Assembly: GCF_003315035.1 (NCBI RefSeq)
Contig: NZ_QNRE01000001.1
Location: forward strand, 97,224 to 161,223
Origin: Nocardia puris
GTDB taxonomy: Bacteria; Actinomycetota; Actinomycetes; Mycobacteriales; Mycobacteriaceae
DNA length: 64,000 nt
Direction of reading: 5' to 3'
A program made the position numbers and the translations under genes. The notes under the pieces are model-generated. The model was given only the letters and a program-made list of their open reading frames with translations. It was not told where the DNA came from and ran no database searches. This document shows, piece by piece, positions 38,256-47,402 of this stretch (its first letter is position 1; the number at the start of each line of letters is the position of its first letter).

Positions 38256-38694
38256 AGCGTCCTCCGTCCCGCACGTCGTCGACGTCCATCGGGATCGGGC
38301 ATTCGGGGCTCGCGCCGCAGACGAGCAGGTCGTCGCAGCCGGCGGCCAGCGCGGCGCTCAGGGTGTCGCGGACCGCCCGCAGATCGGCGAGTTTCGCGTC
38401 GATCTCGGCCAGTTTGGCCGCGGCCCGCGCCTGCAATCCGGCATCCGAGCGGCGGCGCGCGCGGGTGACCTCGAGGAGTTCGGCGACTTCGTCGAGGGTG
38501 AACCCGAGCCGCTGCGCCGCCTTGATCACCCGCAGCAGCGTCACCGCGTCCTCGGGATACAGGCGGTGGCCGCCCAGCGAGCGGCGCGGCTCGGCCAGCA
38601 ACCCGCGCCGCTCGTAGTACCGCAACGTCTGCGCGTTCACCCCGGCCGCCGCCGCGAGTTCGCCGGTGCGCAGTCCGGTTTCCGGCCCGTTCAC
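38245..38694 (-). CDS. MerR-family metal-responsive regulator
   Basis: A 149-residue MerR protein: winged HTH (TGELAAAAGVNAQTLRYYERRGLLAEPRR), dimerisation coiled coil and a cysteine-bearing metal site near the C-terminus (AAGCDDLLVCGASPECPIPM plus a terminal GRCGC). This suits a soft-metal sensor. GTG 38694 overlaps the stop of the upstream gene. The operon promoter carries a palindrome typical for MerR (39088-39118). Confidence 0.85.
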   Translation of the reverse strand: MNGPETGLRTGELAAAAGVNAQTLRYYERRGLLAEPRRSLGGHRLYPEDAVTLLRVIKAAQRLGFTLDEVAELLEVTRARRRSDAGLQARAAAKLAEIDAKLADLRAVRDTLSAALAAGCDDLLVCGASPECPIPMDVDDVRDGGRCGC

Positions 38695-39038
38695 GCCCGC
38701 GCCTCCCCCGCGCGGCTCGCCAACCCGTCGAGCACGTCGACGCGCGTGGCGGGCACCTCCACGTCCATGCGCACCGTCCGCGCGCCCGAGGCCGCGAATC
38801 GGAACGTGAAGAACGAGCAGCAACCGGATTCGCGCGCCGCGAGATCGCGCGCCGTCGCCTCGGCGGCGCCGTCGAGTTCGAGGCGCAACAGCGTGGGCGC
38901 GACCCGGTCCACGCGGCGCACCGAGGTGGCGAACAGCGTGTCGAACTCGGCGAGCCGCACCGGGCGTTCGGGGGTGGGGAGCGTGCACGCGTCGACGTCG
39001 GTCCACACCGCGTCCGGGCGCTCTGATCGCGAGGCCAT
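38691..39038 (-). CDS. Conserved hypothetical protein of the MerR operon
   Basis: A 115-residue protein not assigned to a named family. It contains a vicinal cysteine motif in ARESGCCSFFTFRF, which I associate with small actinobacterial proteins encoded beside MerR regulators, and a further cysteine near the N-terminus. No membrane segment or signal peptide. First gene of the three-gene operon; a metal-binding role is inferred only from its cysteines and neighbours. Confidence 0.6.
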   Translation of the reverse strand: MASRSERPDAVWTDVDACTLPTPERPVRLAEFDTLFATSVRRVDRVAPTLLRLELDGAAEATARDLAARESGCCSFFTFRFAASGARTVRMDVEVPATRVDVLDGLASRAGEARA

Positions 39039-39087
39039 GACCTGTACCTTCCTGCCTGTCGAGGCCGGTGGTGGCCCCGTGATTCGA

Positions 39088-39118
39088 TGCTGAGCCTGTA
39101 CCCGGGTACCGGATACAA
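39088..39118 (-). promoter_or_regulatory. Candidate MerR operator/promoter
   Basis: On the minus strand TTGTAT is followed by CCGGTACCCGGGTACAGG, which contains the perfect 12-bp palindrome GTACCCGGGTAC (39098-39109). A -35 followed by a dyad filling a long (19-20 bp) spacer is the classical MerR architecture; the -10 is poor. It lies about 50 bp upstream of the first gene of the MerR operon. Confidence 0.55.
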
Positions 39119-39184
39119 CCCCGGATTCGGCACCTCGCGCGCGAGCCTGCGCCCGGCCCCGCCACCAGCTGGCAAACTGTCGGC

Positions 39185-39739
39185 ATGGATGCCGACGTAG
39201 CGATCGTCCCGATGGGTCTCGGCCACCTGCGCCAGGTCCTCGATCTCGGCCACCAGGTGTTCGACACCGGCACCAAGCCCTACACGTCGTGGTCGCTCAC
39301 CAGCGTCGCCGAGCACTTGGACAGTCCGGACAACGCCTGCTGGGTGGCGCTGGATTCCGACCGCGTCGTCGGATTCGTGCTCGGCTCCATGGAATTCGAG
39401 TTGCGCGACGACTGGGGCTATCTGGAGTGGATCGCCGTCGCGCCCGATATGCAGGGCCACGGCATCGCGGGACGCCTGGTGGAAGCGTGCTCGGCGGCGC
39501 TGTTCGCGCGCGGCGCACGGCGCATCGTCACCGACGTGGAGAGCTCCAACACCGCCTCGGCGACCCTCATGACGCGGCGCGGTTTCCACCCGGCCGCCAC
39601 CGTCACGCTGTTCGTGCGCCCCAACCCGAACGACCCCGACGCCGCCGACGACGCCGCCCTCCCACCCATCGCCCCCGGCACCAAACGCGACTTGATCCGC
39701 CGAGGCCGCCTCGCGGGCGACGGGCGCGGAACTCGCTGA
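39185..39739 (+). CDS. GNAT-family N-acetyltransferase
   Basis: A 184-residue acetyltransferase: beta-strand 4 and acetyl-CoA loop LEWIAVAPDMQGHGIAGRLVEACSAALFARGA (Q/RxxGxG/A) and the C-terminal SNTASATLMTRRGFHPAATVTLFVR are typical of the RimI-like group. Target unknown. Divergent from the MerR operon. Confidence 0.8.
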   Translation: MDADVAIVPMGLGHLRQVLDLGHQVFDTGTKPYTSWSLTSVAEHLDSPDNACWVALDSDRVVGFVLGSMEFELRDDWGYLEWIAVAPDMQGHGIAGRLVEACSAALFARGARRIVTDVESSNTASATLMTRRGFHPAATVTLFVRPNPNDPDAADDAALPPIAPGTKRDLIRRGRLAGDGRGTR

Positions 39740-40024
39740 GCTCCGAGTCTGCCGACAAGCCGACGCCGCCCACGACCACCGCGAACCGCCCCGCCGTCCG
39801 TGCTCCGACACGCGAACCCAACGCCGCACCGATCGGCCGTCCATCGACCAGCCTCGGCAGGGGACGCCCGACACCGCGGCGGCGCGTACCGGTACCTAGC
39901 TCGTCGACATCAACCCTGGTGATCCCACCGGCTCACGCGGCCGATTCACCGCCGCGCCGGAGCATCCACGCCGCACGCCGTCGCCGAATCGGGTCGGTCG
40001 CCCGGTTCGGCCTGCGGAGCCCGC

Positions 40025-41632
40025 TCACACCACCGCCCGCACCCCCATCGGCGCGGAACCCGTTCCCCCGTGGCCGGTTTCGTACGCCGCCCCGTGGCGC
40101 AACGTCGCCGCCGGGTCGGTCGGGTGCGACACGTAGAACCAGTCCATGCGGGCGAGGGCCGGGGTGACTTCCAGGACGGAGAAGCCGTGGGAGTCGAAGT
40201 CGAGGTAGCGCACGTGGGGGTTGGCGGCGCGGATCGCGGCTTCGGCGCCGAGGGTGACCGTGCGCGGGGGCAGACCGAGGAAGTCGTCGGCGTTCTGGGA
40301 GGTGACCGAGGTGGCGACGAACTCGACGGCGACCGGCGGGGTGGCCGGGTAGGCGGGGGTGTCGAGCGGCACGTCGTTGGCCCAGGACGAGTGGATGTCG
40401 CCGGTGAGAAACACGACACCGGTGATCCCGGCGAGGCGGGTGAGCAGCCGGTGCCGCTCGGCGCTGAACCCGTCCCATTGATCCAGGTTGATCCCGAGAC
40501 CCTGGCCCGACGCCGGGAACGATTCGGAGCCGATGGTCGCCGCCACCGCCTCGGCGAGCCGGGGATCCAGCAGCGGCAGTTGCAGCGGCGCGATCATCAC
40601 CGAATTGCCGATCAGCTTCCAGATCGCCGGGCTCGACTCGATTCCCGCTGCCGCCCAGGCGAATTGCTCCGCGCCCATAATGGTGCGGTCCGGGTCGGCA
40701 GCGCGCGCGGAGCCCGCTCCGGCGGTCAGTTCCGCGCTGCGGTAGGTGCGCAGGTCCAGCATGGAGAGTTCGAGCAACGTCCCGTAGCGGAGCCTGCGGT
40801 AGATGCGATCACCGTTGGGCCGCACCGGCATCCACTCGAGGTAGGCCTGCTTCGCGGTCGCGCGGCGCGCATTCCAGTCACCCTCGGTGGCGGGATCGTG
40901 GTTGTCGGCGCCGAGGGAGTGCGCGTTATTGGTGAATTCGTGGTCGTCCCACGTGCAGATCCACGGATGCGCGGCGTGGGCGGCTTGCAGGTCCGGATCG
41001 GCTTTGTACTGGGCGTGGCGGGTGCGGTAGTCGGCGAGCGTGACCATTTCGTGCGCGGGTTCGTGCGCACGCACGATCGCGTGGTCGGCGCCGTATTCGT
41101 AGAGGTAGTCGCCCAATTCGATGACCACGTCGAGGTCGTCGCGCGCGGCGAGGTGCCGGTAGGCGGAGAAGTAGCCCGCCTGGTAATCGGAGCAGGAGAC
41201 CACGGCCGCGCGAAATACCTCCGGCGTGGCGCCCGCGCTCGGCGCGGTCGCGGTGCGCCCGACCGGTGAGGTCACCCCGCCCACCGTGAATCGGTAGAAG
41301 TACCGGGTGCCGGGAGCGAGGCCGGACGCGTCGACCTTGACCGTGAAATCCCCTGCTGCCGTGGCGGTTACGGTGCCGCTGGTGACGACGGCACCGAATC
41401 CTTCGTCGCGCGCGACCTCGTATCGCACCGCGATCGGAGCATCCACATCCGAGACCCGCGTCCACAGAATCACCCTGTCCGGCAACGGATCTCCCGAGGC
41501 GACACCGTGGGCGAACACCGGCGCCGTGGCACCGGCCCGTCCCGCGCCGAGCGCCACGGTGGCCGAGGCGGTGACCGCCGAGGTCGCCAGGAATCGCCGC
41601 CGGTTCACTCCAAGATCTGGACGCTTGTTCAT
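40025..41632 (-). CDS. phoD: Alkaline phosphatase D (PhoD), Tat-exported
   Basis: A 535-residue phosphatase/phosphodiesterase. The N-terminus has a twin-arginine signal (VNRRRFLATSAVTASATVALGAG). PhoD motifs follow: FAHGVASGDPLPDRVILWTRV, SCSDYQAGYFSAYRHLA, ELGDYLYEYG, WDDHEFTNN and FLTGDIHSSWAND, which bind Fe and Ca in this family. It would act outside the cell to release phosphate. No PHO box was recognised in the 290-bp divergent gap to the lipase gene. Confidence 0.92.
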   Translation of the reverse strand: MNKRPDLGVNRRRFLATSAVTASATVALGAGRAGATAPVFAHGVASGDPLPDRVILWTRVSDVDAPIAVRYEVARDEGFGAVVTSGTVTATAAGDFTVKVDASGLAPGTRYFYRFTVGGVTSPVGRTATAPSAGATPEVFRAAVVSCSDYQAGYFSAYRHLAARDDLDVVIELGDYLYEYGADHAIVRAHEPAHEMVTLADYRTRHAQYKADPDLQAAHAAHPWICTWDDHEFTNNAHSLGADNHDPATEGDWNARRATAKQAYLEWMPVRPNGDRIYRRLRYGTLLELSMLDLRTYRSAELTAGAGSARAADPDRTIMGAEQFAWAAAGIESSPAIWKLIGNSVMIAPLQLPLLDPRLAEAVAATIGSESFPASGQGLGINLDQWDGFSAERHRLLTRLAGITGVVFLTGDIHSSWANDVPLDTPAYPATPPVAVEFVATSVTSQNADDFLGLPPRTVTLGAEAAIRAANPHVRYLDFDSHGFSVLEVTPALARMDWFYVSHPTDPAATLRHGAAYETGHGGTGSAPMGVRAVV

Positions 41633-41922
41633 ATCGGCCACCCGATCACCCTCGCACAACCGTCCGGAAAACCTCCGGTAACCGGGAAGTGGATCGGAGC
41701 CGACCGCGTTGTGCCAGGTGAGGCCGTGCGCACTGTGACGGGAAACGAATCGGGCGAGCCAGGATTCTCACCTGCGTGCAGTGACTGGGACACCGCAGGG
41801 CACGGACAATTCGATCATGGGGACCCGTCCGGTTCCCCGTGCACCGGCGACCGGGACCGCCGCACTCCGGCGGCCACCAGTGCGGCGACGGCCATCGTGG
41901 GCCGCCGCCCGGAAGGGACATC

Positions 41923-43278
41923 ATGACCGTCGAAGCCGACGTCGCGAGGTATGACGCACCCCAGGAACCGATCCCCTTCCCCGACGAGCGGCAGCCACTT
42001 CTGCCCGAGGCGGACCCCTTCTACCTCCCACCCGCGGGCTGGGAGGCGACCGCGCCGGGGACCATTCTGCACGTCCGCACCGCAACGCTCAGCGCGTTCG
42101 GCCTGGTCCGGCAGCCGATCACCTCGTGGCAGCTGCTGTATCGCACCACGGATCTGGACGGGAAGCCCGACACGGCGGTGACCACCGTGCTGGTGCCCGA
42201 GACCGCCGACGACGCGCCGCGCCGGGTCGTCGCGTTCCAATGCGCCATCGACGCGGTCTCCTCGCGCTGCTTCCCCTCGTACTCGCTGCGCCACGGCGCG
42301 CGGGCGCTCGGCTCGGTACCGCAGTTCGAGTTCCCGTTCCTGATCGCGGCCGCGCTCGAACGCGGCTGGATCGTCAGCGTCGCCGATCACGAGGGTATGC
42401 AGGGCGCGTTCGGCGCGCCGCGCGAGCCCGGATACCGGGTGCTCGACGGCGTGCGCGCCACCCTCGCCTTCGCACCGCTGGGTCTGCCGTTCGGCACGCG
42501 GATCGGCCTGTTCGGGTATTCCGGTGGCGGGATGGCGACATCCTGGGCGGCCGAGATGGCGGCCGCCTACGCGCCGGAGCTGAACATCGTCGGCGCCGTC
42601 GCGGGCGCGCCCGTGGGCGATCCGGCCTCGACGTTCCTGCGGCTGAACAAATCGCTGCACGCGGGGCTGCCCGGTCTGGTGGTCGCGGGCCTGCGGCGGG
42701 TCTCCCCCGCACTGCGCGCGGCGCTCGAGGACGTGGCGACCACCGACGCGCAACGCCGCCTGGACGACATCGCGGGCCGCACCACTGTCGTCGCCGTCGT
42801 GCGGAATATGCGCATGGACTGGGACGATCTGACCACCACACCGCTCGCCGACGTGCTGGCCCGCCCCGAGATCGTCGACCTGATGCAGAGTCTGCAGCTC
42901 GGGCGACGGACGCCGGCCATGCCGATGTTCGTCGTGCAGGGCGTGTACGACCAGATCATCTCGGTGGACGACGTGGACGGCCAGGTCGAGCGCTACCGGG
43001 CCGGGGGTGCCCACGTCACCTATCTGCGCGACCGCCTCAGCGAACACCTCAGCCTCGCGATCTTCGCCGCGCCCCTGATGTTCGCGTGGCTCGCCGACCG
43101 TTTCGAGGATCGTCCGCTGCCCGCCGGCGAGACCACCACCGTGCGCAGCGTGCTGGGAAGCCGGTCGACGCTGGCCGGGCTGGCCCACCTGATCGGGCTC
43201 ACGCTCCGGATCCTGCTGGGCATGCGGGTCACGGGCGCACCGCGCACACCGCTGCGGGAGCGCTTCGCACGCAAGTAG
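41923..43278 (+). CDS. Secretory-lipase-family hydrolase
   Basis: A 451-residue alpha/beta hydrolase of the LIP (secretory lipase) family. It has the oxyanion region (YRTTDLDGKPDTAVTTVLVPE), the nucleophile motif GYSGGG (LFGYSGGGMATSWAAEMA), and late Asp (QGVYDQIISVDDV) and His (SEHLSLA) candidates. No clear signal peptide is seen from ATG 41923, which is chosen for GGAAGGG 5 nt upstream; unlike most members it may remain in the cytoplasm or be membrane-associated through its C-terminal hydrophobic stretch (LIGLTLRILLGM). Confidence 0.82.
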   Translation: MTVEADVARYDAPQEPIPFPDERQPLLPEADPFYLPPAGWEATAPGTILHVRTATLSAFGLVRQPITSWQLLYRTTDLDGKPDTAVTTVLVPETADDAPRRVVAFQCAIDAVSSRCFPSYSLRHGARALGSVPQFEFPFLIAAALERGWIVSVADHEGMQGAFGAPREPGYRVLDGVRATLAFAPLGLPFGTRIGLFGYSGGGMATSWAAEMAAAYAPELNIVGAVAGAPVGDPASTFLRLNKSLHAGLPGLVVAGLRRVSPALRAALEDVATTDAQRRLDDIAGRTTVVAVVRNMRMDWDDLTTTPLADVLARPEIVDLMQSLQLGRRTPAMPMFVVQGVYDQIISVDDVDGQVERYRAGGAHVTYLRDRLSEHLSLAIFAAPLMFAWLADRFEDRPLPAGETTTVRSVLGSRSTLAGLAHLIGLTLRILLGMRVTGAPRTPLRERFARK

Positions 43279-43416
43279 GCGCGCCGGCCCACGGCACACT
43301 GTGCGGGCGGACACGTCGCGGGTCGAGCCCACCTGACCCGGAACCGGACTCCCGCCACCCTGTCCGTTTTGTCGGCTTCTCTCTACACTGGAGTCCATCG
43401 TCGAGACGGAAGGATC

Positions 43417-43473
43417 ATGGACGACAGTCCGGGCCCGAGAGCGCCCCGCTACGCGACGGGTGCGGTGCGATGA
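43417..43473 (+). CDS. 18-residue leader ORF upstream of the CorC-like gene
   Basis: ATG 43417 is preceded by GGAAGG at good spacing and opens the peptide MDDSPGPRAPRYATGAVR. Its stop (TGA) overlaps the ATG of the CorC-like gene (ATGA), while that gene has no ribosome site of its own. Translation of the main gene is therefore probably coupled to this short ORF. A -10 (TACACT, 43384) lies 28 bp upstream. Confidence 0.5.
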   Translation: MDDSPGPRAPRYATGAVR

Positions 43474-44756
43474 GCGCCGACACGCTCCTCGACTTCGGTC
43501 TGGTGCTGCTGTTCGTCCTGCTCGGCGGGGTGTTCGCGGCGACCGAGATCGCGCTGGTGACGCTGCGGGAAAGTCAGATCCGGCGGCTGTCCCGGCGCGG
43601 TAGGCGCGGGGCCCGCACCGCCGCACTCGCCCGCGACCCCAACCGGTTCCTCTCCGCCGTGCAGATCGGCGTCACGGTCGCGGGCTTCTTCTCCGCCGCC
43701 TACGGGGCGTCCGCGCTGGCCCCGGATCTCGCGCCCACCCTGCGCGCGTGGGGGCTGCCCGGCGGCTCTGCCGACGCCGTCGCGGTGATCATGACGACGC
43801 TGCTGGTCTCGTACCTGTCCTTGGTGCTGGGCGAGCTTGTGCCCAAACGCCTTGCGCTGCAACGCGCCTCCGCGACGTCGCTGGTGACCGCCCCCGCGCT
43901 GGACCGGTTCGCCACCCTCATGCGCCCGGTGATCTGGCTGCTCTCGGTCTCCACCGACGCCCTGGTGCGCGTGCTGGGCGGCGATCCCTCGGTGAAGAAC
44001 GAGGACATCACCCACGAGGAGCTGCGCGATCTGGTGCTGGGCCACAGCGCCGTCCCCGAGGACGAAAGGCTCATGCACTCGGAACTTTTCGACGCGGGCG
44101 ACCGCAGGCTCACCCAGGTGATGCGTCCCCGCACCGAGGTCGATTTCCTGCACGCGCACACCCCGATCACCGCCGCGCGCGCCACCGCGCTGGCGACCGC
44201 CCACAGCCGCTACCCCGTGATCGGCGTGAACGCCGACGATCTACTCGGTTTCGTGCACCTGCGCGATCTGCTCGCCGCCGACGACGACGCCACCGTCGCC
44301 TCGGTGTGCCGCCCGATCGCCGCGATGCCGGGCGCCAAACCCGTGCTCGCCGCGCTCACCGCGCTGCGGCGCGAGAACGCCCAGATCGCCGCCGTCATCG
44401 ACGAATACGGCGGCACCGCGGGCATCGTGACGGTCGAGGACATCGTGGAGGAGATCGTCGGCGAGATCGGTGACGAGTTCGAGCCCGCCGAGCCGATTCC
44501 ACCGCCCGTGCCCGGCCCGGACGGCCCGCCGCCGCACCAGCAGGTCGACGGCCTGCTCCTGCTCGACGATTTCACCCACCTCACTGGTATCACCCTCGCC
44601 GAGGGGCCGTACGAGACCGTCGCGGGCTACGTCCTGCACCACTTGCGCCGGCTCCCCCGCCTCGGCGACAGCATCACCGTCGACGGGAATCGGCTCACCG
44701 TCAGCGAATTCGACGGCAACCGCATCGCGCGCCTGCGCCTGACCCGCCGCCGCTGA
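43470..44756 (+). CDS. CNNM/CorC-family CBS-domain membrane protein (hemolysin-like)
   Basis: A 428-residue protein with an N-terminal DUF21/CNNM transmembrane domain (about 1-200: GGVFAATEIALVTLRESQIRRL, GVTVAGFFSAAYGASAL, LSLVLGELVPKRLALQ), a CBS pair (about 205-335: VMRPRTEVDFLHAHTP, IDEYGGTAGIVTVEDIVEEIVGEI) and a C-terminal CorC_HlyC domain (VDGLLLLDDFTHLTGI). Members are linked to Mg2+/Co2+ efflux. Its stop abuts the stop of the convergent carboxylase gene with no intervening base. Confidence 0.9.
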   Translation: MSADTLLDFGLVLLFVLLGGVFAATEIALVTLRESQIRRLSRRGRRGARTAALARDPNRFLSAVQIGVTVAGFFSAAYGASALAPDLAPTLRAWGLPGGSADAVAVIMTTLLVSYLSLVLGELVPKRLALQRASATSLVTAPALDRFATLMRPVIWLLSVSTDALVRVLGGDPSVKNEDITHEELRDLVLGHSAVPEDERLMHSELFDAGDRRLTQVMRPRTEVDFLHAHTPITAARATALATAHSRYPVIGVNADDLLGFVHLRDLLAADDDATVASVCRPIAAMPGAKPVLAALTALRRENAQIAAVIDEYGGTAGIVTVEDIVEEIVGEIGDEFEPAEPIPPPVPGPDGPPPHQQVDGLLLLDDFTHLTGITLAEGPYETVAGYVLHHLRRLPRLGDSITVDGNRLTVSEFDGNRIARLRLTRRR

Positions 44757-46307
44757 CTACATCGGGTACAGGCTGTGCTTGCGCGGATTGTGGTCGGTCA
44801 CCACGTCTTTGTCGCGCAGCAGCCGCAGCGCCGATCGCAATTCCAAACGCGTGCGCGAGGGTTCGATCACCGCGTCGATGTAGCCGCGTTCGGCGGCGAT
44901 CCACGGCGTCGCGACGGTGGCGTTGTATTGATCGATCATGTACTCGCGCACCGCGGCCCGCTGATCCTCCGGCACCTGCATGAGCTGGCGGCGGCCCACC
45001 AGGTCGACGGCGCTCTCCGCGCCGATCACCGCGATGCGCGCCGTGGGCCAGGCCAGGCTGATGTCCGCGCCGAGCTGCTTGCACGCCATGAAACCGTAGG
45101 AGCCGCCGTAGGATTTGCGCACCACCAGGTTCACGATCGGCACGGTCGCCTCGATGATCGCGCGGAACACCCGCCCGCCGCGCACGATCACGCCGTTGCG
45201 CTCCTCCTCCACGCCGGGCAGCACGCCGGGCGTGTCCACCACGAAGATCAGCGGCAGTCCGAAGGCGTTGCAGAGCCGGATGAAATGCGTTGCCTTGTCG
45301 GAACATTTCGCGTCCACCGCGCCGCCCAGCACCAGCGGCTGATTGGCCACCACGCCCACGCTGCGCCCGTCCACGCGCGCGAAACCGGTGATGAGGTTGG
45401 CGGCCGTCTCGGCCCGGATCTCGTGGAAGTCGCCGTCGTCGAAGATGCGCAGCAGGATGTCGTGCATGTCGTAGCCGGCGCGGTCGGAGTCCGGGATGAT
45501 CCGCTCGAGTTCCAGGTCGGTGGCGGTGATCTCGGGCTCCAGACCGGGATTCACGATCGGAGCCTGCTCCAGGCAGCTGGACGGCAAGTAGCTCAAGTAC
45601 TTTCGCGCCCAGTCGAACGCGTCGCGCTCGGTGGCGGCCACGTGGTGGATCACGCCGTTGGCAGCCTGCACGCGCGCACCGCCCAGCTCGTCGGGGGTCA
45701 CGTCCTCCCCCGTCACCGCCTTGATCACTTCCGGACCGGTGACGAACATGTACGAATTCTCCGTCGCCACAAGCACATCGGTGTTCACCGGCCCGTACAC
45801 CGAACCGGCCGCGCACTTGCCGAGCATGATCGAGACCTGCGGCACGAAACCCGACAACCGCTCCTGGCGGCGGCTCATATGGGCGAACCACGCCAGTGAG
45901 GTGACCGCGTCCTGGATGCGGGCGCCGCCGGAATCGTTGATCGCGACCACCGGGCACGCCTTCTCGTAGGCGAACTTCAGGATGTGAGCGACCTTGCGCC
46001 CGAACATCTCTCCGACCGAGCCGCCGTAGACGGTCTGGTCGTGCGCGATCACCACCACCGGCCTGCCCTCGATGCGGCCGTGCCCGGTCACCACACCGTC
46101 GCCGTACTTGGCGTCGGGCTGGCCCGGTGTGCGGGCCAGCGCGCCGATCTCGATGAACGTTCCGGCGTCGAGCAGGGAGTTCACCCGTTCCCGTGCGCTG
46201 GGAATGCCTTTGGCTTCGCGCTTGGCGATGCCCGTCGCCCCCGACGGTTCGGCGGCCACCGCCAGCACCCCGCGCAAATGCTCGAGCTTCTCCCGCGTGC
46301 CGACCAT
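44757..46307 (-). CDS. Acyl-CoA carboxylase, carboxyltransferase (beta) subunit
   Basis: A 516-residue biotin-dependent carboxyltransferase. It has both crotonase-like halves with the oxyanion-hole pairs ([10 protein letters not shown] ... [33 protein letters not shown] and [19 protein letters not shown]). It would carboxylate acetyl-CoA, propionyl-CoA or a longer acyl-CoA with an alpha subunit encoded elsewhere; AccD homologues supply malonyl or alkylmalonyl units for fatty and mycolic acids. ATG 46307 is preferred because GGAAGG lies 7 nt upstream; ATG 46325 is an alternative. Confidence 0.9.
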   Translation of the reverse strand: MVGTREKLEHLRGVLAVAAEPSGATGIAKREAKGIPSARERVNSLLDAGTFIEIGALARTPGQPDAKYGDGVVTGHGRIEGRPVVVIAHDQTVYGGSVGEMFGRKVAHILKFAYEKACPVVAINDSGGARIQDAVTSLAWFAHMSRRQERLSGFVPQVSIMLGKCAAGSVYGPVNTDVLVATENSYMFVTGPEVIKAVTGEDVTPDELGGARVQAANGVIHHVAATERDAFDWARKYLSYLPSSCLEQAPIVNPGLEPEITATDLELERIIPDSDRAGYDMHDILLRIFDDGDFHEIRAETAANLITGFARVDGRSVGVVANQPLVLGGAVDAKCSDKATHFIRLCNAFGLPLIFVVDTPGVLPGVEEERNGVIVRGGRVFRAIIEATVPIVNLVVRKSYGGSYGFMACKQLGADISLAWPTARIAVIGAESAVDLVGRRQLMQVPEDQRAAVREYMIDQYNATVATPWIAAERGYIDAVIEPSRTRLELRSALRLLRDKDVVTDHNPRKHSLYPM

Positions 46308-46437
46308 GTAGCCGCCTTCCGACATCCGATACAGCCACGGCCGAGCGTAGGAAGCCGGCGGCGCGCGCACCGGAGCCGAGCGCGATCCTTGGGCAACTCA
46401 CAACGCGCGATCGATCGCCCTTGGCCGCGATCCCAAG

Positions 46438-46629
46438 CTACTTCCGGAAGTGCTCCTGCAGTTCGGCCGGCGTCGCCTGGAGATCGGCGGGATCGTTGGT
46501 CTTGAAGATGCCCTGGTAGCCGGTCTCGGCCTGCACCGCGGCCTCGACCTCCGGGTCGTGGTAGAGCCGCGCGACGGCGAGCAGCGTGGGATCGTCCTTG
46601 CCCTCGGCGCGGGCGGCGAAGATCGTGGA
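46438..46629 (-). pseudogene. metQ-like substrate-binding protein, C-terminal fragment
   Basis: Only ~63 C-terminal residues remain, TIFAARAEGKDDPTLLAVARLYHDPEVEAAVQ..., resembling the end of NlpA/MetQ methionine-binding lipoproteins, with an intact TAG. It abuts, head to head, a metI fragment on the other strand, so the original metNIQ operon has been broken by a deletion/inversion. Confidence 0.7.
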
Positions 46630-46957
46630 GCAGAACCTGGTGACCGTCGATCCCGGCGTCATAGAGGCGGCGCGCGCCGTCGGCGCCGGACCACTGCGAA
46701 TCATCTTCACCCTGTTGATCCCCGAGGCCCTCGGCCCGCTCATCCTCGGCTACACGTTCGTGGTGATCGCGATCGTCGACATGTCGGCCATGGCGGGCAC
46801 CGTCGGCGGCGGCGGACTCGGCGACTTCGCCCTGGTGTACGGGTACCAGCGGTTCGACTGGCAGGTCACGCTGGTGGCGACGCTGATCATCATCGCGGGG
46901 GTGCAGGGGATTCAGTTCTTCGGGAACTGGTTGGCGCGCAAGGTATTGCGGAGGTAG
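46618..46957 (+). pseudogene. metI-like ABC permease, C-terminal fragment
   Basis: The frame encodes ~110 C-terminal residues of a MetI-type permease: VEQNLVTVDPGVIEAARAVGAGPLRIIFTLLIPEALGPLI (the EAA loop) and GGGGLGDFALVYGYQRFDW. About half of the protein, including the first helices, is missing. No ribosome site or plausible start is present at the junction with the inverted metQ fragment (about 46618-46630). Confidence 0.75.
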
Positions 46958-46997
46958 ATCGTGGGAGGTCCGCGGGACAGAGAGTAGCCCGCGGACC

Positions 46998-47348
46998 TCA
47001 GCGCTCGCCGATCCCCAGCAACGTGTCGAGATGCGTTCGCGACCACGCGCACAGGCCATACACCGTCGCCAGCAACTCCGACCCGGCCGGGGTCAGCGCG
47101 TAGTCCACGCGCGGGTTGGCGGTGGCGTGGTCGTGGCGGGCGACGAGTCCGTCGGATTCCAGGGCGCGCAGGGTTTGGGTGAGCATCTTGTGGCTGATGC
47201 CGTCGAGGGCGCGGTGGAGTTCGGCGAAGCGGCGCGGGCCGTCGGCGAGTGCCTCGAGCGCCGTCAGCGCCCACTTCGTCGACAGGGTGGCGAAGATTCG
47301 CCGGGCCAGGGCGTCGGCGAGGTCGCGGTCGGTCGGGTGGGCGGACAC
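46998..47348 (-). CDS. HxlR-family transcriptional regulator
   Basis: A 116-residue winged-helix regulator with the HxlR core KWALTALEALADGPRRFAELHRALDGISHKMLTQTLRALESDGLVAR. Members act as redox- or electrophile-responsive switches of adjacent oxidoreductases. GTG 47348 has GAGG upstream. Divergent from a damaged VOC gene; an inverted repeat between them is the likely operator. Confidence 0.87.
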   Translation of the reverse strand: MSAHPTDRDLADALARRIFATLSTKWALTALEALADGPRRFAELHRALDGISHKMLTQTLRALESDGLVARHDHATANPRVDYALTPAGSELLATVYGLCAWSRTHLDTLLGIGER

Positions 47349-47374
47349 GGGTACCTCTTACTCGAATGTGCGTA

Positions 47375-47389
47375 CTTACCTATCGTAAG
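47375..47389. promoter_or_regulatory. Candidate HxlR operator
   Basis: CTTAC-N5-GTAAG is a perfect inverted repeat in the 54-bp divergent gap, 26 bp from the HxlR start codon. TAC/GTA arms of this kind are usual for HxlR regulators. Confidence 0.5.
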
Positions 47390-47402
47390 CACCCGCCGTA
47401 GC

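Noticed and set aside
39740..40024. Possible small gene between the GNAT and phoD genes
   Set aside because: Open frames exist on both strands but none has a ribosome site, plausible composition or family similarity.
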